This document shows, piece after piece, positions 5,500 through 7,842 of a stretch of 7,842 nt of DNA. The notes beneath the pieces were generated by a model that saw only the letters and a program-made list of their open reading frames with translations, had not been told where the DNA came from and made no database searches. This DNA comes from JBDTMC01 sp039934475 (GTDB taxonomy: Bacteria; Acidobacteriota; Terriglobia; Bryobacterales; Bryobacteraceae). Location: positions 1 to 7,842 of the forward strand of contig JBDTMC010000373.1 of the NCBI GenBank assembly GCA_039934475.1, read 5' to 3'. Every line of letters begins with the position of its first letter. Positions within the stretch are counted from its first letter, which is position 1. Both the position numbers and the translations under genes were made by a program.

Positions 5500-7010
5500 C
5501 GGGGCGCAGGAGTCTGAGCCGGCTGGCGCGCCTGATCAGCTATCTCCGGCTCCGAGGCGCTTGCCGGCAACCGCACGCGGAAGCGGCTTCCCTTGCCTAG
5601 TTCGCTCTCCACATCGATGGAGCCGCCGTGGGCCTTCACCACCCACGCCACGAAGCTGAGACCAAGGCCAATGCCTCGCTCGGCGAGGACGTCGGCGTTG
5701 GGAACGCGAAAGAAGCGGTCGAAGATCTGCGGAAGATGGCCCTCGGGAATGCCGATGCCGCTGTCCTCCACCGTCAGTTCACCCCATCCATCCAAAGCCT
5801 TCACCACCGCCCGGACGCTGCCGCCCGGATGTGTGTATTTGATGGCGTTGGAAAACAGGTTGGTGAGCAGGCGTTCGATCTGCAGCTTGTCGGCGGAGAC
5901 GAAGCAGGGTGATTCGACGGTTGCGGTGAGTGTGATCTGCGCTTCGATGGCGGGAATCTGAAACTCCTCCACCATGTCCTCCACCAGCGAGCCGAGATCG
6001 AGATGAGTGCGCTGCAGAATCAGGTGACCGGCTTCGGCCTGCGAAAGTAGCAGCAGCGTCTTGATGATGTGCGAAAGGCGCTCCACACCCTGCAGGGCGT
6101 TGACGATGGCATCGCGGTAGCCTTCCACATCCTGGGCCGTGAACAGGGCGACTTCCAATTGACCGCGGATCACAGTAAGCGGAGTTCGCAATTCGTGAGA
6201 AACGTCGGCGGAGAATTGCTGGGATTGCTGGAAGGAACCGTCCAAGCGGTCCATCATACTGTTGAACGTGCCGATGAGATGATCGAGTTCGTCGCCGGCG
6301 CCGCGGGGAGTGATGCGTAGCGCGAGGTTGCTGCCGGAGATGCGCTGGGCGGTTCCGGCGACGGCGATGAGAGGCTGTAGGGCAGGTCCGGCGAAGAACC
6401 AGCCCATGACAGAGGCAAGAATCAAGAGCAGCGGCACCAGCGCCAGGTACTTGAGGGTGAACTCATTGGTGATGGCGACGTCCTCGGAAATGGCCCGCGC
6501 GATGGCGCAGAAATGAACCTTCTTCTCGTCCACCAGCACGCTGCGGCGGATGAGGAAGGCGACGCCGCGGCTGTTGCGGCGGACGGTCCAATCAGTCTTA
6601 CCGGCAGCGAGGATGCGCTTAATTTCGTCGGCGCTCTCCAAGCCGAGGGCGAGATACCCGTCGGATGCTTCCAGCACGCGGCCATTGGCATCGGCCATCA
6701 GGATGATGCGGCGGAGGCGCGCCACGAAGGCAGCCTCTTCCGGATCGTCCTTGTCAGCGAACCAGAGAGGAATGTCGTGCTCAAAGCGAACGTAGGCTTT
6801 GACGGAGGCATATTCCTCGTCGAGGATATCGTGCGAGTGGCTCTCCAGCGTGTGGGCCAGCGTCTGACGGAAAAGGAAGCCGATGCCAATGAGGACGATG
6901 GCAAAGAAGACCATGTAGCTGAAGGCGAGACGAAAACGCAAACTGCGCGGGATTCGGCGGATGGCCGACTGGCGCGCTTCGCGTTCCTCGCCCCACTTCA
7001 GGCCAGTCAC
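5490..7010 (-). CDS. Membrane sensor histidine kinase (CusS-like architecture)
   Basis: A 506-residue kinase. TM1 is about 27-48, a periplasmic sensor domain about 49-187, TM2 about 188-207, HAMP about 208-262, then HisKA with the H-box FSADVSHELRTPLT; His272 is the predicted phosphorylation site and E273-L-R-T276 fits the ExxT phosphatase motif. The HATPase part shows the N-box (LLTNLFSNAIKYT, 382-393), G1 DSGIGI (416-421), F-box FDRFFR (430-435) and G2 ERGIGLGL (444-451). All catalytic boxes are intact. A Pro/Ala/Gln-rich tail of about 25 residues follows the last kinase strand and overlaps the end of the convergent permease gene. The start is GTG (complement of 7008-7010), overlapping the regulator's TGA in GTGA, so the two are translationally coupled. 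The sensor domain has His53, His58 and His60 just outside TM1 and an HFC motif at 166-168, which could bind metal, but the signal is unproven. Confidence 0.95.
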   Translation of the reverse strand: MTGLKWGEEREARQSAIRRIPRSLRFRLAFSYMVFFAIVLIGIGFLFRQTLAHTLESHSHDILDEEYASVKAYVRFEHDIPLWFADKDDPEEAAFVARLRRIILMADANGRVLEASDGYLALGLESADEIKRILAAGKTDWTVRRNSRGVAFLIRRSVLVDEKKVHFCAIARAISEDVAITNEFTLKYLALVPLLLILASVMGWFFAGPALQPLIAVAGTAQRISGSNLALRITPRGAGDELDHLIGTFNSMMDRLDGSFQQSQQFSADVSHELRTPLTVIRGQLEVALFTAQDVEGYRDAIVNALQGVERLSHIIKTLLLLSQAEAGHLILQRTHLDLGSLVEDMVEEFQIPAIEAQITLTATVESPCFVSADKLQIERLLTNLFSNAIKYTHPGGSVRAVVKALDGWGELTVEDSGIGIPEGHLPQIFDRFFRVPNADVLAERGIGLGLSFVAWVVKAHGGSIDVESELGKGSRFRVRLPASASEPEIADQARQPAQTPAPRYS

Positions 7011-7705
7011 CTCTCGGCAGTCTTGTCTGCGGGACGGTCAGGGGCTTCGAGCATGTAGCCGATGCCACGAACCGTGTGAATCAGCTTCACCGGAAATTTG
7101 TCGTCGATCTTGCTACGCAGGTGGCGGATGTAGACATCGACGATGTTGGTGAGGCCATCGTAGTCCATATCCCACACGTGCTCCACAATCATGGTGCGGC
7201 TAAGCGGGCGGCCGCGGTTGCGCATCATGTACTCGAGGATGCTGAACTCTTTGGGGGCCAGATCGATGTTCTCACTGGAGCGCGTGACCTTGCGGCGAAT
7301 GCAATCCAGATGGAGTTCGCCCACCTGCAGTTTCTCCGGGGTAGGCTGGCCGCGGCGGAGCAGGACGCGTACGCGGGCCAGTAGTTCGACGAAGGCAAAC
7401 GGTTTCACCAGGTAGTCGTCGGCGCCCAGTTCCAGTCCCTTCACCCTGTCATCCACGGCGCCACGCGCGCTGAGGATAAGCACGGGCGGATTCGACTTGC
7501 GGTTGCGAATCTTCTCGAGCACCGTGAGGCCGTCCATATCCGGCAGCATGAGGTCGAGAATGATCAGATCGTAGTCAGTCCCATGAACCATGTTGACGGC
7601 ATTGGAGCCATCCCCGGCGACATCGACTGCATATCCGGCGCTTTCCAGACCACGGCCGAGAAAATCGGCTATTCGCTTCTCGTCTTCTACTACCAGAATT
7701 CTCAT
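7007..7705 (-). CDS. OmpR/PhoB-family response regulator (CusR/CopR-like)
   Basis: A 232-residue DNA-binding regulator that is the cognate partner of the downstream kinase. The receiver domain (1-about 118) has the acidic pocket EDE (7-9), phospho-acceptor Asp51 in ILDLMLPDMDG, Ser79 at the Thr/Ser switch position and Lys101 in VKPFAF. The block VKGLELGADDYLVKPFAF is very like CusR/CopR heavy-metal regulators. The winged-helix domain (about 126-220) includes APKEFSILEYMM, the NIVDVYIRHLRSKID recognition-helix region and the HTVRGIGYML wing. The start ATG (complement of 7703-7705) gives the canonical MRILVVEDE N-terminus; the ribosome-binding site is weak (AGG about 11 nt upstream). Its TGA overlaps the kinase start. 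The ATG directly abuts an 11-bp inverted repeat that may serve autoregulation. Target genes are not visible; the adjacent permease operon is a natural candidate by proximity only. Confidence 0.95.
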   Translation of the reverse strand: MRILVVEDEKRIADFLGRGLESAGYAVDVAGDGSNAVNMVHGTDYDLIILDLMLPDMDGLTVLEKIRNRKSNPPVLILSARGAVDDRVKGLELGADDYLVKPFAFVELLARVRVLLRRGQPTPEKLQVGELHLDCIRRKVTRSSENIDLAPKEFSILEYMMRNRGRPLSRTMIVEHVWDMDYDGLTNIVDVYIRHLRSKIDDKFPVKLIHTVRGIGYMLEAPDRPADKTAER

Positions 7706-7760
7706 TGCTTCGTTCGACCTATCTCACATAGTTTCCCACGTTTTGGGGCCGAACGAAGCA
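7706..7760 (-). promoter_or_regulatory. Inverted repeat abutting the response-regulator start codon
   Basis: Perfect 11-bp arms, TGCTTCGTTCG (7706-7716) and CGAACGAAGCA (7750-7760) on the plus strand, separated by 33 nt. On the coding (minus) strand the second arm lies directly before the ATG, and the weak Shine-Dalgarno AGGT sits at the edge of the loop. It could be a two-site operator for the regulator itself, or an mRNA hairpin that masks the start. The arms are exact and stop at 11 bp on both sides. I saw no clear -35/-10 boxes around it. Confidence 0.45.
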
Positions 7761-7778
7761 CGAACTGGTCCGACTAAC

Positions 7779-7842
7779 CTAAAGGCGCTCAGCCGTCACG
7801 GTCACAGGAACACCTTTTGCAATTGAGTCGAACACGGGTGAA
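7779..7842 (-). CDS. Possible C-terminal end of a protein, cut by the window edge
   Basis: On the minus strand one frame is open from the window edge to TAG (complement of 7779-7781), reading SPVFDSIAKGVPVTVTAERL. The other two minus frames close earlier and read less like protein. The hydrophobic/Thr-rich strand ending in a charged tail resembles a real C-terminus, and the stop lies 73 nt before the regulator start on the same strand. Only 20 codons are visible, so this is tentative and the family is unknown. Confidence 0.3.
   Translation of the reverse strand, partial: SPVFDSIAKGVPVTVTAERL

Noticed and set aside
5516..5552. 7-bp inverted repeat GAGCCGG/CCGGCTC downstream of the second permease as its terminator
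   Set aside because: Short stem, 23-nt loop, no T-run, and it lies inside the kinase coding sequence; not enough to call.
1..7842. CRISPR arrays, tRNA/rRNA genes, insertion sequences, toxin-antitoxin or phage-defence genes
   Set aside because: No spaced repeats, no tRNA cloverleaf, no transposase or nuclease motifs, and no abrupt change in composition were seen.

Overview
The window reads as a piece of a GC-rich, Gram-negative-type chromosome. It encodes an outer-membrane beta-barrel, a lipoprotein periplasmic adaptor, two MacB/FtsX-type ABC permeases, a secreted fasciclin-domain protein and an OmpR-family two-component system. Many MacB-like permeases, fasciclin proteins and CusRS-like regulators near unfamiliar short proteins are typical of Acidobacteriota (Solibacter/Bryobacter-like). 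That placement is inferred from protein style, not from a database match. There are no RNA genes, insertion sequences, CRISPR arrays or integration signatures, and codon and base use look uniform throughout.

Layout, left to right. (1) The C-terminal end of an outer-membrane beta-barrel protein, + strand, is cut by the window edge. (2) Seven bases later, convergent to it, lies a 188-residue cytoplasmic protein that I do not recognise. (3) Divergent from that gene, across a 96-bp gap, is a lipoprotein membrane-fusion (periplasmic adaptor) protein of the RND/MacA type. (4) Convergent to the adaptor, and separated by a perfect 11-bp stem-loop, is a small secreted fasciclin-domain protein. (5) Divergent from fasciclin across 148 bp are two tandem MacB/FtsX-type permeases, 3 nt apart, almost certainly one operon. 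(6) Convergent to these, overlapping the second permease by 10 nt at its 3' end, is a sensor histidine kinase. It is co-transcribed with an upstream OmpR/CusR-type response regulator, and the two overlap by 4 nt (GTGA). (7) At the right edge, a short minus-strand open frame may be the tail of another gene.

How the genes may work together. The adaptor and two permeases look like parts of a tripartite ABC export or envelope-extrusion machine, with the permeases probably forming a heterodimer. Its ATPase is not in this window and cannot be in the same transcript as the permeases, because the genes on both flanks face the wrong way. The adjacent two-component system resembles metal- or envelope-stress-responsive CusRS-like pairs and is a plausible regulator of the transporter. 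Only proximity supports that link; the sequence gives no direct evidence.

I do not see a clearly new biological system. The points most worth a second look are: the ATPase-less transporter split by an inverted fasciclin gene; an exact 11-bp inverted repeat that abuts the response regulator start codon; tightly interlocked convergent 3' ends; and the unrecognised 188-residue protein. No stretch longer than 300 bp lacks a gene.
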